A DNA stretch of 64,000 nt from Methylotenera sp. (GTDB lineage Bacteria; Pseudomonadota; Gammaproteobacteria; Burkholderiales; Methylophilaceae). A program made the position numbers and the translations under genes. Shown here piece after piece: positions 6,503 through 15,788 of this stretch. The notes beneath the pieces were generated by a model. The model was not told the origin of the DNA and did not search any database. It saw nothing but the letters and a program-made list of their open reading frames with translations. Positions within the stretch are counted from its first letter, which is position 1; every line of letters begins with the position of its first letter. The DNA lies in the NCBI RefSeq assembly GCF_029946165.1, contig NZ_JAQSDZ010000006.1:213578-277577 (forward strand). The letters are read 5' to 3'.

Positions 6503-7732
6503 ATGCATATTTTTACTCGTCACCATCATGCTTTTCTCAAATTATTGTCTTTCCGCATCCTCATGGTATTGGCTTACCAAATTATGGCAGTGGCTGTTGG
6601 TTGGCATATTTATGAAATCACCCACGACCCGCTTGCACTTGGCTTAATTGGTTTAGCTGAAGTAGTGCCGTATTTTATTTGCGCACTATTTGCCGGGCAT
6701 GCAGTGGATCATTATTGCTCACGTCGATTTTTTGGTACTTTAGCTGCTATTAGCTTAGGTATAAATGCACTCACACTTACCGCATTAACCATGGGTTTAA
6801 TCGGTGATACTGCGACTGCTAGTTACTGGATTTATGGCTCTATCATGCTGACGGGTATAGAACGTGCTTTTATTGCCCCTAGCTACAGCACTCTATTTGC
6901 ACTTATTTTGGCGCGTAAGGAATACGCCAAAGCCTCGGCCATTGGTAGCTCTGTTTTTCAAGCTGGGCTAATTATCGGCCCTGCGATTGGCGGTTTGCTG
7001 GTTGGTTTTGCGAGTAAAACCTTTGCTTACTCAATGGCGGCTACTTTATGTTTGGCGGCTGCCATTGCTATGCGCTCTATTAAAATTGACGAACCACCTG
7101 CAGCAACTAATAGCCTGCCTGTTTTTAAAAGCATTGCCGAAGGCTTGCGCTTTGTATTTAGTAATCAAATTATTTGGGGCGCGCTTGCGCTTGATATGTT
7201 CGCTGTACTCTTTGGCGGCGCGGTTGCCATGTTACCCGCGTTTATCCATGATGTTTATCATTACGGACCAGAGGCGCTAGGAATATTGAGGTCTGCGCCA
7301 GCAATTGGTTCAATAATGACAGGCATCTGGTTATCGCGAAACCCAATCAATCTTCATGCAGGGCGTTGGCTGTTAGCTTCAGTGGCTGGGTTTGGGTTAT
7401 GTATTATTGGTTTTGGATTAAGTAGCTACATTTGGATGGCTTGCGCAATGCTAGTGCTTTCTGGCATTTTTGACGGCGTTTCTGTGGTGATGCGCACCAC
7501 TATTTTGCAGCTTGCTATGCCCGATGCCATGCGTGGCCGAGTGTCTGCGATTAACGGTATATTTATTGGCTCATCAAATGAATTGGGCGCTTTTGAATCT
7601 GGGTTAGCGGCGCGTTTATTAGGCTTAGTGCCATCCGTCATATTTGGCGGGATGATGACTTTGGGCATAGTCGCTGTAACGGCTAAAGTTGCACCACAAT
7701 TGAGAAAGTTAGAACTGCACCAATTGCATTAA
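6503..7732 (+). CDS. MFS transporter, EntS/MFS_3-like exporter
   Basis: 409 residues with about twelve transmembrane segments, starting FRILMVLAYQIMAVAVGWHI, typical of the MFS_3 (DHA3/EntS-like) family of drug and siderophore exporters. The sequence IGPAIGGLLVG in the middle of the N-terminal half and the MRGRVSAINGIF motif near the C-terminal loop are characteristic. The substrate cannot be told. It is a single gene with more than 200 bases on each side. Confidence 0.87.
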   Translation: MHIFTRHHHAFLKLLSFRILMVLAYQIMAVAVGWHIYEITHDPLALGLIGLAEVVPYFICALFAGHAVDHYCSRRFFGTLAAISLGINALTLTALTMGLIGDTATASYWIYGSIMLTGIERAFIAPSYSTLFALILARKEYAKASAIGSSVFQAGLIIGPAIGGLLVGFASKTFAYSMAATLCLAAAIAMRSIKIDEPPAATNSLPVFKSIAEGLRFVFSNQIIWGALALDMFAVLFGGAVAMLPAFIHDVYHYGPEALGILRSAPAIGSIMTGIWLSRNPINLHAGRWLLASVAGFGLCIIGFGLSSYIWMACAMLVLSGIFDGVSVVMRTTILQLAMPDAMRGRVSAINGIFIGSSNELGAFESGLAARLLGLVPSVIFGGMMTLGIVAVTAKVAPQLRKLELHQLH

Positions 7733-7882
7733 CCTCTATAACTCCCAATATTTTTTAGTCGTGCATTTCTCATTGCATGACTAAATTAATAATTTCCGTC
7801 ATCTCTTAGGTATGTAGCCATAAGAGTCAAACCCTATTCCTAGTTAGAATAATTAATTTTGTACCAATTAGTATAAATATAT

Positions 7883-7911
7883 TTGACAAACCATTTCATG
7901 TGCCCTATTAT
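7883..7911 (+). promoter_or_regulatory. Sigma-70 promoter of the SDR gene
   Basis: TTGACA, 17 bases, TATTAT: a near-perfect housekeeping promoter ending about 50 bases before the SDR start codon. Confidence 0.75.
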
Positions 7912-7962
7912 TTATTTACCACTCGGTATTAAATTAACGCATTCCACATAAAAGGACTCAAA

Positions 7963-8694
7963 ATGGAAACAAAAGTAGCATTTATCACTGGCGCTAATCG
8001 CGGCTTAGGTTTTGAAACAGCTAAAGGTTTAGGCGAACTCGGTATAACTCTAGTACTCGGCGTACGTGACATGGCAAAAGGCGCAGCGGCAGTTAAAGAA
8101 CTGCAGACGCTAGGCTATCAAGCTACAGCCATACATTACGATGCAAGCCAAGCTAAATCAGCAGATGAAGCGTTTGAGTATTTAAACACCCACTATGGCA
8201 AATTGGATATTTTGGTGAATAACGCAGGCATTTTGCAAGAAACACTGTTGGCCAACAACAGTAGTTCTGTGAGCATTCAAGTATTGCAAGCAACCTTTCA
8301 AACCAATCTATTTGCCGTGATAGACCTGACACAAAAACTATTGCCACTGATCAAAAAGGCACCCGCGGGACGCATTGTAAATCTCTCCAGCATTTTGGCA
8401 TCACTCACTTTACATAGCATGCCAGATTCACCAATAGAACCAGCAAAAGCCTTTGCCTATAACGCATCTAAAACTGCATTAAATGCTTACACAGTGCATT
8501 TAGCACATGAGTTACGTGACACGAATATCAAGGTTAATTCTGCACATCCTGGCTGGGTAAAAACTGAACTTGGCGGAAGCCATGCGCCTATGGAGTTAGC
8601 GGAGGGTGGAAAAACCAGTGTGCTGTTAGCAACACTCGCAAATGATGGTGCTAGTGGCAGTTTCTCTCATCTAGGTGAAAACTTACCTTGGTAG
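7963..8694 (+). CDS. SDR family NAD(P)-dependent oxidoreductase
   Basis: 243-residue Rossmann-fold short-chain dehydrogenase. The cofactor motif TGANRGLG (9–16), NNAG (86–89), the catalytic Ser in LSS (141–143) and YNASK (Y166, K170) are all present. It resembles carbonyl-reductase-like SDRs that reduce aldehydes or ketones; the substrate is unknown. AGGAC precedes the start and a strong sigma-70 promoter lies upstream. An isolated gene. Confidence 0.92.
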   Translation: METKVAFITGANRGLGFETAKGLGELGITLVLGVRDMAKGAAAVKELQTLGYQATAIHYDASQAKSADEAFEYLNTHYGKLDILVNNAGILQETLLANNSSSVSIQVLQATFQTNLFAVIDLTQKLLPLIKKAPAGRIVNLSSILASLTLHSMPDSPIEPAKAFAYNASKTALNAYTVHLAHELRDTNIKVNSAHPGWVKTELGGSHAPMELAEGGKTSVLLATLANDGASGSFSHLGENLPW

Positions 8695-8991
8695 TCAATT
8701 GATGTGGGGGTTGTAGTGCAGCTCTACAATCTACCCACCGCTCAGTCTTAGTTTATTTCTAAACCCGCTTTGCACAAACATGCTCGCGGGCTTATTTTAC
8801 TTCCATAAATTGAGCTAATAATCGGCGTGTTTTCCTTGAATCGATTGCCGCAATTATTTGTTATTGTTTACTTACAGTTCAAGCACCAATCTGCCCTAAA
8901 GTTTGCGCTTTAACTTGCCGATGTATTAGTAACAGTATGGAAATTATCAAAATAGGAAAGATCCGAATGTAGCTTATAAGCGAGGTGTGAA
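8695..8991. other. Intergenic stretch with weak terminator-like hairpin
   Basis: Contains ACCCGC ... GCGGGCTTATTTT (about 8763–8801), a loose hairpin with a T-rich end that may terminate the SDR transcript. Nothing else was recognised. Confidence 0.3.
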
Positions 8992-9156
8992 ATGATTATT
9001 TATCAAGTGGTAGACGAAGAAAACAAGCTAGTGAGTGAGCACTCACAACTTGAAATAGCAATGCACAGCGCAGAAGACTGGACCGTGTGGTATGAAGATC
9101 ACTACTATCATGTGGAAGAAGTGACCTTTCAAGAGGCGCACGAGAGTCTAGGCTAA
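8992..9156 (+). CDS. Small acidic hypothetical protein (54 aa)
   Basis: 54 codons, MIIYQVVDEENKLVSEHS..., ending HESLG. It is acidic, with many aromatic residues near the middle (DWTVWYEDHYYH) and no signal or membrane segment. GAGGTGTGAA gives a reasonable ribosome-binding site. The amino-acid composition looks coding, but I do not recognise a family. Confidence 0.55.
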   Translation: MIIYQVVDEENKLVSEHSQLEIAMHSAEDWTVWYEDHYYHVEEVTFQEAHESLG

Positions 9157-9226
9157 AATTGCTTTTTAAAATGTTATCCCTGCAGATCGTATGTCACATG
9201 AATAATCTACAGCTTAAAAACTGACC

Positions 9227-9343
9227 TTACTTTTTGAGTGTGCTCGATTTTGTTGGAATAACAGAGCCTGAAGGCACTACGACATCTTTGCTCTTCTTAG
9301 GTTTTTTGGTTTCTTTATTACTTTTAATTTGACCTTTAGCCAT
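9227..9343 (-). CDS. Small basic protein (38 aa), MAKGQ-type
   Basis: MAKGQIKSNKETKKPKKSK followed by a short tail. The start has a strong TAGGAG site seven bases upstream. Very short, lysine-rich proteins beginning MAKGQ..SNKE.KKPK are widespread in beta- and gammaproteobacteria and of unknown role. The match to that pattern is from memory. It is convergent with the 54-aa gene. Confidence 0.65.
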   Translation of the reverse strand: MAKGQIKSNKETKKPKKSKDVVVPSGSVIPTKSSTLKK

Positions 9344-9594
9344 GATAGTTCTCCTAACGTTAAATATAGCTTCATCATAAGCTAATGCGTAAAGTTAAGT
9401 GGATTATTTTTTATCCAGTTTTAACTCGGATATCAAAAAGAGACTTCATAAGCCTAAAAAACACCAAGCAAAAAATTTCCATCATTGATGCACTGGTAAT
9501 CAATCCCATTGATTAAATAACAATATTATAAAAGTTTGCTTAATGTTAAGCGTATGATTTACAGTTAACTCAACTTTTATTTTAGGAAATTATT

Positions 9595-10101
9595 ATGCTC
9601 AATATGTATGAAATAGCCATTCCACCTTTGGATCGGGCATTAAGTAATCTAACATCCATTCTAAAAATTGGTGAAGAACACGCCGATGCTAAAAAAATTG
9701 AGCATGCTATTTTTCTCAACGCACGACTCTTCCCCGATATGTATCCGCTAATTCGCCAAGTGCAAATCGCCACGGATATGAGCAAGGGTGCCGCAGCAAG
9801 GCTAGCTAGACTTGAGGTACCAAAATTTGAGGACAACGAAAGCACTTTTGCAGACCTGTATACGCGTATTGCCAAAACCATTGCATTTTTGGATACAGTA
9901 GATTCTGCGCAATTAGAAGGCAGTGAGTCTCGCGAGGTAATAGTTAATGTGCGTAAAATCGATTTGAAATTTAGCGGGCAAGATTACTTATTAAAATGGG
10001 TGAACCCAAATGTGTATTTTCACATCACTACCTGCTACAACATCTTACGTCACAATGGTGTCGAACTCGGGAAACCTGATTTTCTAGGCTCAATAAATTA
10101 A
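9595..10101 (+). CDS. DUF1993 family protein
   Basis: 168-residue soluble helical protein of the DUF1993 family, a DinB-like four-helix bundle of unknown function. Family features include the N-terminal MYEIAIPPLDRALSNL, the LFPDMYPLIRQVQIA segment (residues 43–57) and a C-terminal VYFHITTCYNILRHNGVELGK. The length is normal. AGGAAATT lies before the start. It is monocistronic and upstream of a small secreted protein gene. Confidence 0.9.
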   Translation: MLNMYEIAIPPLDRALSNLTSILKIGEEHADAKKIEHAIFLNARLFPDMYPLIRQVQIATDMSKGAAARLARLEVPKFEDNESTFADLYTRIAKTIAFLDTVDSAQLEGSESREVIVNVRKIDLKFSGQDYLLKWVNPNVYFHITTCYNILRHNGVELGKPDFLGSIN

Positions 10102-10252
10102 TAAATATGCAAATTCATCGATATCAGACGCATGAATTGAAATAAATTGAAACAACTTTTTTACAAATTATGACAACCAAAACAAAACGTATCTGGAACA
10201 ATTCGCATATTCTGATTTCTCAGCTATAAATTTTTTGAATATGGAGTTTAGT

Positions 10253-10489
10253 TTGAAACTTAACCTGATTGTTTTAGCGCTAGCGATTTCTTCACAAAGC
10301 GCGCTTGCTTACCAATGTAATACCGTGATGGGTGGTTGCCCAACTGACACTAGCGTTGCTACTTCTACCCATATGCGCTCAGACCTTGGAGTTAAAGTTG
10401 CCCCTCCAGCAAAAGCTGCCGTTGCGCCTTCAAAAACAGGTGGTACGGGTAGCACAGGTACAGCAGCCAAATTACCAGCAAAAAAATAA
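10253..10489 (+). CDS. Small secreted Ala/Pro/Lys-rich protein
   Basis: From the TTG at 10253, which has GGAG six bases upstream, the protein is 78 residues. A signal peptide MKLNLIVLALAISSQSALA is followed by YQCNTVMGGCPTD and a low-complexity Ala/Lys/Gly/Thr tail. Two Cys follow the cleavage site. An ATG twelve bases earlier in frame (10241) is the alternative start but overlaps the ribosome-binding site. The function is unknown; it is probably periplasmic. Confidence 0.65.
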   Translation: MKLNLIVLALAISSQSALAYQCNTVMGGCPTDTSVATSTHMRSDLGVKVAPPAKAAVAPSKTGGTGSTGTAAKLPAKK

Positions 10490-10497
10490 TGAAACGG

Positions 10498-10516
10498 GCG
10501 GCTTATTACAAGCCGC
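10498..10516 (+). terminator. Hairpin after the small secreted protein gene
   Basis: GCGGCTT, five bases, AAGCCGC, just after the stop codon; no T-run, so termination would depend on the stronger hairpin downstream. Confidence 0.45.
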
Positions 10517-10553
10517 TTAGTATTTCAAACATGAATTAATTCCCGCAGAATAG

Positions 10554-10592
10554 AAAAAATCCCTACAAGCTAATGCTTGTAGGGATTTTTTA
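10554..10592. terminator. Strong bidirectional intrinsic terminator
   Basis: A perfect stem ATCCCTACAAGC / GCTTGTAGGGAT with a TAAT loop, flanked by A-run and T-run. It ends the rightward transcript and, read the other way, the tRNA transcript. Confidence 0.9.
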
Positions 10593-10593
10593 T

Positions 10594-10670
10594 TGGCGGA
10601 GCGGACGGGACTCGAACCCGCGACCCCCTGCGTGACAGGCAGGTATTCTAACCAACTGAACTACCACTCC
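10594..10670 (-). tRNA. tRNA-Asp (GTC)
   Basis: 77 bases with encoded CCA. The minus strand starts GGAGTGGTAGTTCAGTTGG, anticodon loop CTGTCAC gives GTC, and the T loop is GGTTCGAGTCC. A normal cloverleaf. It is followed (downstream) by the strong terminator at 10554–10592 and probably co-transcribed with tRNA-Val. Confidence 0.97.
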
Positions 10671-10758
10671 AAAAACGATGTGTTTTAATTAAAACACATT
10701 TAAACTCGTTTCTCATTTTTTTCAAAAAGAGAAACGATAGTCACACTTGCAGGATTAC

Positions 10759-10834
10759 TGGTGGGTGCTAACGGGGTCGAACCGCTGACATTCGCCTTGT
10801 AAGGGCGACGCTCTACCAACTGAGCTAAGCACCC
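10759..10834 (-). tRNA. tRNA-Val (TAC)
   Basis: 76 bases with encoded CCA. The minus strand starts GGGTGCTTAGCTCAGTTGG, anticodon loop CTTACAA gives TAC, and the T loop is GGTTCGACCCC. It precedes tRNA-Asp by 88 bases on the same strand. Confidence 0.97.
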
Positions 10835-11208
10835 TGCCTGACTAACGAGGTGCGCATATTACATGAAATTTAGAAAAATTTCCAAGCATGATTGAATAAA
10901 ACTAGAATAATTTGCAATTTCTATAATAACTCACCATTTTGATTGAAATTTAGCTAGCACGATCATGATTTACATAGGATTAGCATTAGGGAGCTAATGC
11001 TTTGTTTCTTGATGCTAAAGACTGCATTCCCAATCGAAAACTGGCTTAAGTTTATGATTTCGGCATCACTATTTAAAGATGATTAATCTCTGCAGATTTT
11101 CTAACCGACACGAAGATAGACAGAAAAATGACACCAGTCACGCAACCGAAAATTTAAAAGATTCTTAGGTGGTTAATTGAATGAAGCGGCGAGTATATTC
11201 GCCCGCCA
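10835..11208. other. Intergenic stretch, nothing recognised
   Basis: 374 bases, AT-rich, upstream of the tRNA pair and downstream of the DUF2721 gene. It must hold the tRNA promoter. I see no gene, repeat or clear hairpin. Confidence 0.3.
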
Positions 11209-11646
11209 TTAATCCTGATTAAATGACACAATCACCTCGCGCGAGGCCAGCACAATCTCGCGTAGAAAGCATAGCAGTGCCAAAATCACCGAAAACATAG
11301 AGGTGATAAATGCCAGCAACACGATATGCGGCATCTTAAAACCAGTCTCGACAGAAATAAACAAAGCCGCAATAGAAACGCATACACTTAAAGCCGCCAG
11401 GGTCGCCAAGCCGATCGCCCTTCTAAGCCATTTAGTGCGTTTTATAACAATCTTAAACTCGTGGCTAAACTTTTCTCGCTTATCACGCGGCATATCATTT
11501 AACAACCGCGCACGGTCTATAGATCGCCCCAAGCGGCCAATCAATACACCGAGAATTGAGCCAATACCCGTCAGTAGAAATACAGGTGCAACTGCATCGC
11601 GGATGGCCTCAGACACGGCGTGAATTTCGGTGATATTGGCAATCAT
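11209..11646 (-). CDS. DUF2721 family membrane protein
   Basis: 145 residues with three hydrophobic spans (about 18–40, 76–97 and 105–128). The family pattern DAVAPVFLLTGIGSILGV followed by a basic loop R-L-G-R-S-I-D-R-A-R is clear. DUF2721 proteins are small inner-membrane proteins of unknown function, common in methylotrophs and other proteobacteria. A single gene. Confidence 0.88.
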   Translation of the reverse strand: MIANITEIHAVSEAIRDAVAPVFLLTGIGSILGVLIGRLGRSIDRARLLNDMPRDKREKFSHEFKIVIKRTKWLRRAIGLATLAALSVCVSIAALFISVETGFKMPHIVLLAFITSMFSVILALLCFLREIVLASREVIVSFNQD

Positions 11647-11772
11647 GATTGTTGAGTTGTACTCGGCAAAGAAGGGGGAATATTTAATAAATCCACGAAA
11701 TGGAATTTAGCCCTAATTCCCAAGCCAGTCAATTTATATATAGGAGTAAATTTATCTACACGGACAAAAACA

Positions 11773-11797
11773 GAAAAGGAGCCGAAGCTCCTTTTTT
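11773..11797 (+). terminator. Intrinsic terminator
   Basis: AGGAGC-CGAA-GCTCCT followed by a T-run (TTTTTT), preceded by A residues. It lies between the DUF2721 promoter region and tRNA-Pro and can act in both directions. Confidence 0.8.
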
Positions 11798-11856
11798 GCT
11801 AATTGGGGTTTGCCACCAATTATTAAAACTATGTAAATTTAAAACTTATATAAATT

Positions 11857-11933
11857 TGGTCGGCGTGGAGAGATTCGAACTCCCGACATCCTGCTCCCAA
11901 AGCAGGCGCGCTACCAGGCTACGCTACACGCCG
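11857..11933 (-). tRNA. tRNA-Pro (TGG)
   Basis: 77 bases with encoded CCA; the minus strand starts CGGCGTGTAGCGTAGCCTGG and the anticodon loop TTTGGGA gives TGG. A plus-strand open frame across it (with ERFELPTSCSQSRRATRLR) is a typical antisense-tRNA artefact. Confidence 0.97.
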
Positions 11934-12099
11934 AAGGCCGGCACTATACTTATAACAGCTGCCAACGTCAAGACCCTGGATTTAATTAATATAAAAAAGA
12001 TTTGCCCTCAATCAATCCCACCTTGAGCTAAATCACCAAAAGCGTATGATGTTATAGTGAGAAATTAAATTTAACGGTAGGGAAAGGGAAAATATCATC

Positions 12100-12279
12100 A
12101 TGGCCAATGACTCAAAAGACCGTAAATTTAACGAGCATGTCAAAGCGATTGAAGAGCACAAATCCATGCTAGATAAACTTCATTTAGAAAGTGACATAGA
12201 TTTAGCAAAAGCTAAATCCTCGCTTGAAAATATTGCCATAACATTGGAAGAGTACTTAAAAGTTATTGGGGTTCCATAG
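12100..12279 (+). CDS. Small coiled-coil-like hypothetical protein (59 aa)
   Basis: MANDSKDRKFNEHVKAIEEH..., 59 residues, entirely helical-looking, with heptad-like spacing of Leu/Ile (LDKLHLESDIDLAKAKSSL). GGGAAAGGGAAA lies upstream. No family recognised. It is convergent with the GGDEF/EAL gene 50 bases downstream. Confidence 0.6.
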   Translation: MANDSKDRKFNEHVKAIEEHKSMLDKLHLESDIDLAKAKSSLENIAITLEEYLKVIGVP

Positions 12280-12328
12280 TTATTTTGATCATTCATGGCC
12301 TCTGAATAACACCAAACAAGACTTAGGC

Positions 12329-15300
12329 CTATTGATGCTCTCTCCCCTTGTTGCTATTCTTCATTAACTCTGCTTCTAAGGCCTCTACAGGCATAGGCTT
12401 GCCGAAAAAGTAACCCTGAAATGCTTTGCATCCCAGTTTAATTAAGTGTTGCTGCTGCTCTTTAGTCTCTACGCCTTCTGCTATTACATCCATATCAAAT
12501 TGCGCAGCCATAGTAGTCACCATTTGAATAAGAAAGCTATCTTTAGTGCTTTCAAGTGCATTTATGATAAAACTACGATCCATTTTCAGTTGATTAAAAG
12601 GCAATCTCCTCAAATAACTCAAAGAAGAATAACCCGTGCCAAAGTCGTCCATGGATAAAATAAATCCAAGCGCTTTCAATTGTTCCATTTTAGCTATAGC
12701 ATCCTGCATATCTCCAATCACTATGCTTTCGGTGAGTTCCAACTTTAGCTTATTTGGAGAAACTCCGTAGCGATAAGTAATCGTTCTTACATCATCAACA
12801 AAAGTGCTTTGCTGGAAATGATAGGCGCTAATATTGATGGCTATAGATAAACCACTAGCAATATCTGTAGTTTCCCAAACCTTAAGTTGTGCACAGGCTG
12901 TTTCCAGTACCCATTTCTCAATGGCTACAATCAAACGGATCTCTTCAGCAAGTGGGATGAACTCCATTGGATACACGAGTCCTCGTTCAGGGTGAATCCA
13001 GCGTATTAATGCTTCAACCCCCACTGGATGAGCATTACTGTCGACTTGAAGTTGGTAAAATAGTCTAAATTCATTATTTGGTAATGCCTTTAGCAATGAG
13101 TGCTCTAATGCAACGCGCGCATCCAATGCTAGCTGCATGGCTGGATCAAAAAATCTCTGCGTATTTCGACCTGCTTTCTTGGCCTCATACATCGCCATAT
13201 CGGCCTGAGTGAGTAATGCTTTGCGATTGCTCTCTCGACCATGAAACATCGTCATGCCTATGCTTGCTGAGGTGTAATACTCAAAGCCTTCAAGCAAAAA
13301 AGGTGAATTAAAAGCTAACACTATTTTGTCACATACTTTTTGGATACTTAACGCAGTCAAATCAGCTTTGTCACTAATATTTTCTAACATGATAATAAAT
13401 TCATCGCCACCAAAACGAGCAACAGTATCACTTTCACGCAAACACGCTTTTAATCTCTCTGCGATCTGAATAACTAGCAAATCACCGTAATGATGCCCTT
13501 TGGTGTCGTTAAGATGCTTGAAGTGGTCGATATCAAGATATAACAATGCACCATACTGACTATTGCGTGCACTTGCCACTAGCGCATGGTCTAGCCTATC
13601 GATCATTAAGCGTCGATTAGGAAGCTTAGAGAGTGAGTCATAGAAAGCAAGATTATAAATCTCCTCCTCTGACTTCTTACGCTCACTTATGTCGAGGAAA
13701 CTTCCTACATAATGACTGACATTTCCAGTAGCATCACTAACAGCAGAGATTGAAAGTAATTTTGGGTATATCTGATTATCTTTGTGTTTATCCCAAACTT
13801 CTCCTTGCCAGAAGCCTTCACTTTCTAGCTTTTCATACATTACCTGATAAAAGCTCTCATCGTGATATCCAGAGCTGAACATAGAAGGTTTATTTCCAAC
13901 CGCTTCCTCAGCAGTAAATCCGGTAATCTTAGTAAACGCTTTATTAATGCGTAAAATGTTTCCTTCCGCGTCGGTAACAATAATAGCCTCTTGAGAGTCG
14001 AATGTAGTAGCTGCTAATTGAATCTCTTTCTCTACAAGTTTTCGCTCACTGATATCACGAACAAATGCAAAGTTGTACTCCATGCCCTCATATGCGATAT
14101 AATTAGCTGAAACTTCAGCTGAAAAAGTACTACCGTCTTTGCGCTTTTGCACTGTTTCAAATGAAAGTGATTTTAAATTACGTAATATCCTCCAATGCTT
14201 AGGCCACTCATCTTTGTTATAAAGAATATCTATATCAGACACTCCTAACATCCTCAGTTCCTCAGCCGAGTAACCCAAGTTTCGACATGCAACCTCATTA
14301 GCATACAAGACCCTACCTTCGGCATCTAGCTGATAAACTGCCACAGAAGACTGGTCAATAGCAAATTGGGTGAGTAAAAGATTCTTTTCGGTCTGTTTGC
14401 GAAGAGTAATGTCTTGTACTGAACAAAAAACTAGCTCTTCAGTTTCAAATGTGAAGTAATTAGCGGTCACTTCGACAGGAAAAATCGAGCCATCTTTACG
14501 GCGGTGGCGCGACTCAAAAATAGCCAACTCATTTTGTTTAATGTAATCAAAGATGGGGGCGATCGTTTCTTGAGTCTGATCTGGGTCAAAATCCCAAATA
14601 TACTTTCCAAGTAATTCATCCTTAGCATATCCAAGACTGTGAGATGCAAAATCGTTTGCCAATCTAACATTACCGCTGGATCCGATCCAAAAAAAGGCAT
14701 ATTTACTCTTTTCAATGGCCGTAATTGCGAGAAGAAGATTTTTTTGCATGGCGCGTTGTTCAGCGATGTCTTTAATAAAAGACCATATATAGCCATTGCC
14801 CTTCGAATCTGTCAGCATGACTCCATTAAGAAGAACGGGAACCAAAGCTCCATCCTTACGAATATATTCTTTTTCATACGACCCATATTTGCCCGTCTTT
14901 TTTACAGACTCTAGTTGAGCAATATCATTCACCTCATAACTTTTTGGGGTAAGGGTCTTGTAGGAAAGGGTTTTTAGCTCTTCTTTAGAGTAACCGCATA
15001 TAAGACTAAAGGCGCTATTGGCGTCAACAATGTTTCCATGTATATCTGTTAGCGCAATTCCCAATGGAGAGTGCTCATAAAGAGTACGTAACTGCTCCTC
15101 ACATTCCAGTAATTTATTGTTGATATTTCTTCGCTCTGTAATATCAACCATGTGAACAATAAAATAGGGCTGTTGCTCATTAAGATTTTTAATAGGTGAG
15201 CTAAACACTTCCATAAAAACCATATTCCCATTTTTATGAATATATGTATCTTCAAACGATGATTGAGTTGCGTTTGGTGTAGTTATTCGCTGAATAAATT

Positions 15301-15523
15301 CTAATTTAGTATTAACTGAGTGATGGGAAGTAATCTCATCGAAAGAAAGGTGGATCATTTCTGAATGACAATATCCTAAAACCTGACAGAGACAGTTATT
15401 GACTTTCTCAATACGCCCTTGCATGTTTATTAAGCAGGTTCCGATGTTAGCGTTTTCAAAAATATCATCAAATAAATTTGCATATTCTTGGAACGTCTTG
15501 CCATTATTCTGGGTAACTTTCAT
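12329..15523 (-). CDS. Multi-PAS GGDEF/EAL c-di-GMP regulator (1064 aa)
   Basis: A cytoplasmic protein without membrane segments. Five PAS domains lie in tandem (about residues 15–130, 145–255, 268–375, 385–495 and 505–615), most ending in DITER/DISER-type boundaries. A GGDEF domain (625–795, GGDEF at 705–709) and an EAL domain (800–1055, EAL at 837–839) follow. The inhibitory-site motif RESD precedes GGDEF. The second half of EAL holds DDFGTGYSS. Both output motifs look intact, so it may make or degrade c-di-GMP depending on PAS input (redox, light or small ligand unknown). It is divergent from the TonB–YfiR–GGDEF/EAL operon. Confidence 0.94.
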   Translation of the reverse strand: MKVTQNNGKTFQEYANLFDDIFENANIGTCLINMQGRIEKVNNCLCQVLGYCHSEMIHLSFDEITSHHSVNTKLEFIQRITTPNATQSSFEDTYIHKNGNMVFMEVFSSPIKNLNEQQPYFIVHMVDITERRNINNKLLECEEQLRTLYEHSPLGIALTDIHGNIVDANSAFSLICGYSKEELKTLSYKTLTPKSYEVNDIAQLESVKKTGKYGSYEKEYIRKDGALVPVLLNGVMLTDSKGNGYIWSFIKDIAEQRAMQKNLLLAITAIEKSKYAFFWIGSSGNVRLANDFASHSLGYAKDELLGKYIWDFDPDQTQETIAPIFDYIKQNELAIFESRHRRKDGSIFPVEVTANYFTFETEELVFCSVQDITLRKQTEKNLLLTQFAIDQSSVAVYQLDAEGRVLYANEVACRNLGYSAEELRMLGVSDIDILYNKDEWPKHWRILRNLKSLSFETVQKRKDGSTFSAEVSANYIAYEGMEYNFAFVRDISERKLVEKEIQLAATTFDSQEAIIVTDAEGNILRINKAFTKITGFTAEEAVGNKPSMFSSGYHDESFYQVMYEKLESEGFWQGEVWDKHKDNQIYPKLLSISAVSDATGNVSHYVGSFLDISERKKSEEEIYNLAFYDSLSKLPNRRLMIDRLDHALVASARNSQYGALLYLDIDHFKHLNDTKGHHYGDLLVIQIAERLKACLRESDTVARFGGDEFIIMLENISDKADLTALSIQKVCDKIVLAFNSPFLLEGFEYYTSASIGMTMFHGRESNRKALLTQADMAMYEAKKAGRNTQRFFDPAMQLALDARVALEHSLLKALPNNEFRLFYQLQVDSNAHPVGVEALIRWIHPERGLVYPMEFIPLAEEIRLIVAIEKWVLETACAQLKVWETTDIASGLSIAINISAYHFQQSTFVDDVRTITYRYGVSPNKLKLELTESIVIGDMQDAIAKMEQLKALGFILSMDDFGTGYSSLSYLRRLPFNQLKMDRSFIINALESTKDSFLIQMVTTMAAQFDMDVIAEGVETKEQQQHLIKLGCKAFQGYFFGKPMPVEALEAELMKNSNKGREHQ

Positions 15524-15788
15524 TATTATTTCATTTAACTCGAGTTGGGTAGTTAAAGTGATTATTACAGAAAATTACAGATAGTTACAACCTAGTTACA
15601 ATTAAGTATAATCTCTATATAGAGTACTATTGAAGGGCTAGGGGGCGCACGAAAAAAAGGGGCTTCCTATTGTGGTCGATAATATTAGCGCCTAAATAAT
15701 CTGCTGGAATTCATGTGGTATACAACTTGCATCTTAATAATTAACCTTACGAAATAAACAGTATTGGGCATAAATTAACAGCTAAACT

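Noticed and set aside
11700..12026. Plus-strand frame with ERFELPTSCSQSRRATRLR
   Set aside because: It is the antisense of tRNA-Pro; this peptide is a well-known artefact of tRNA regions.
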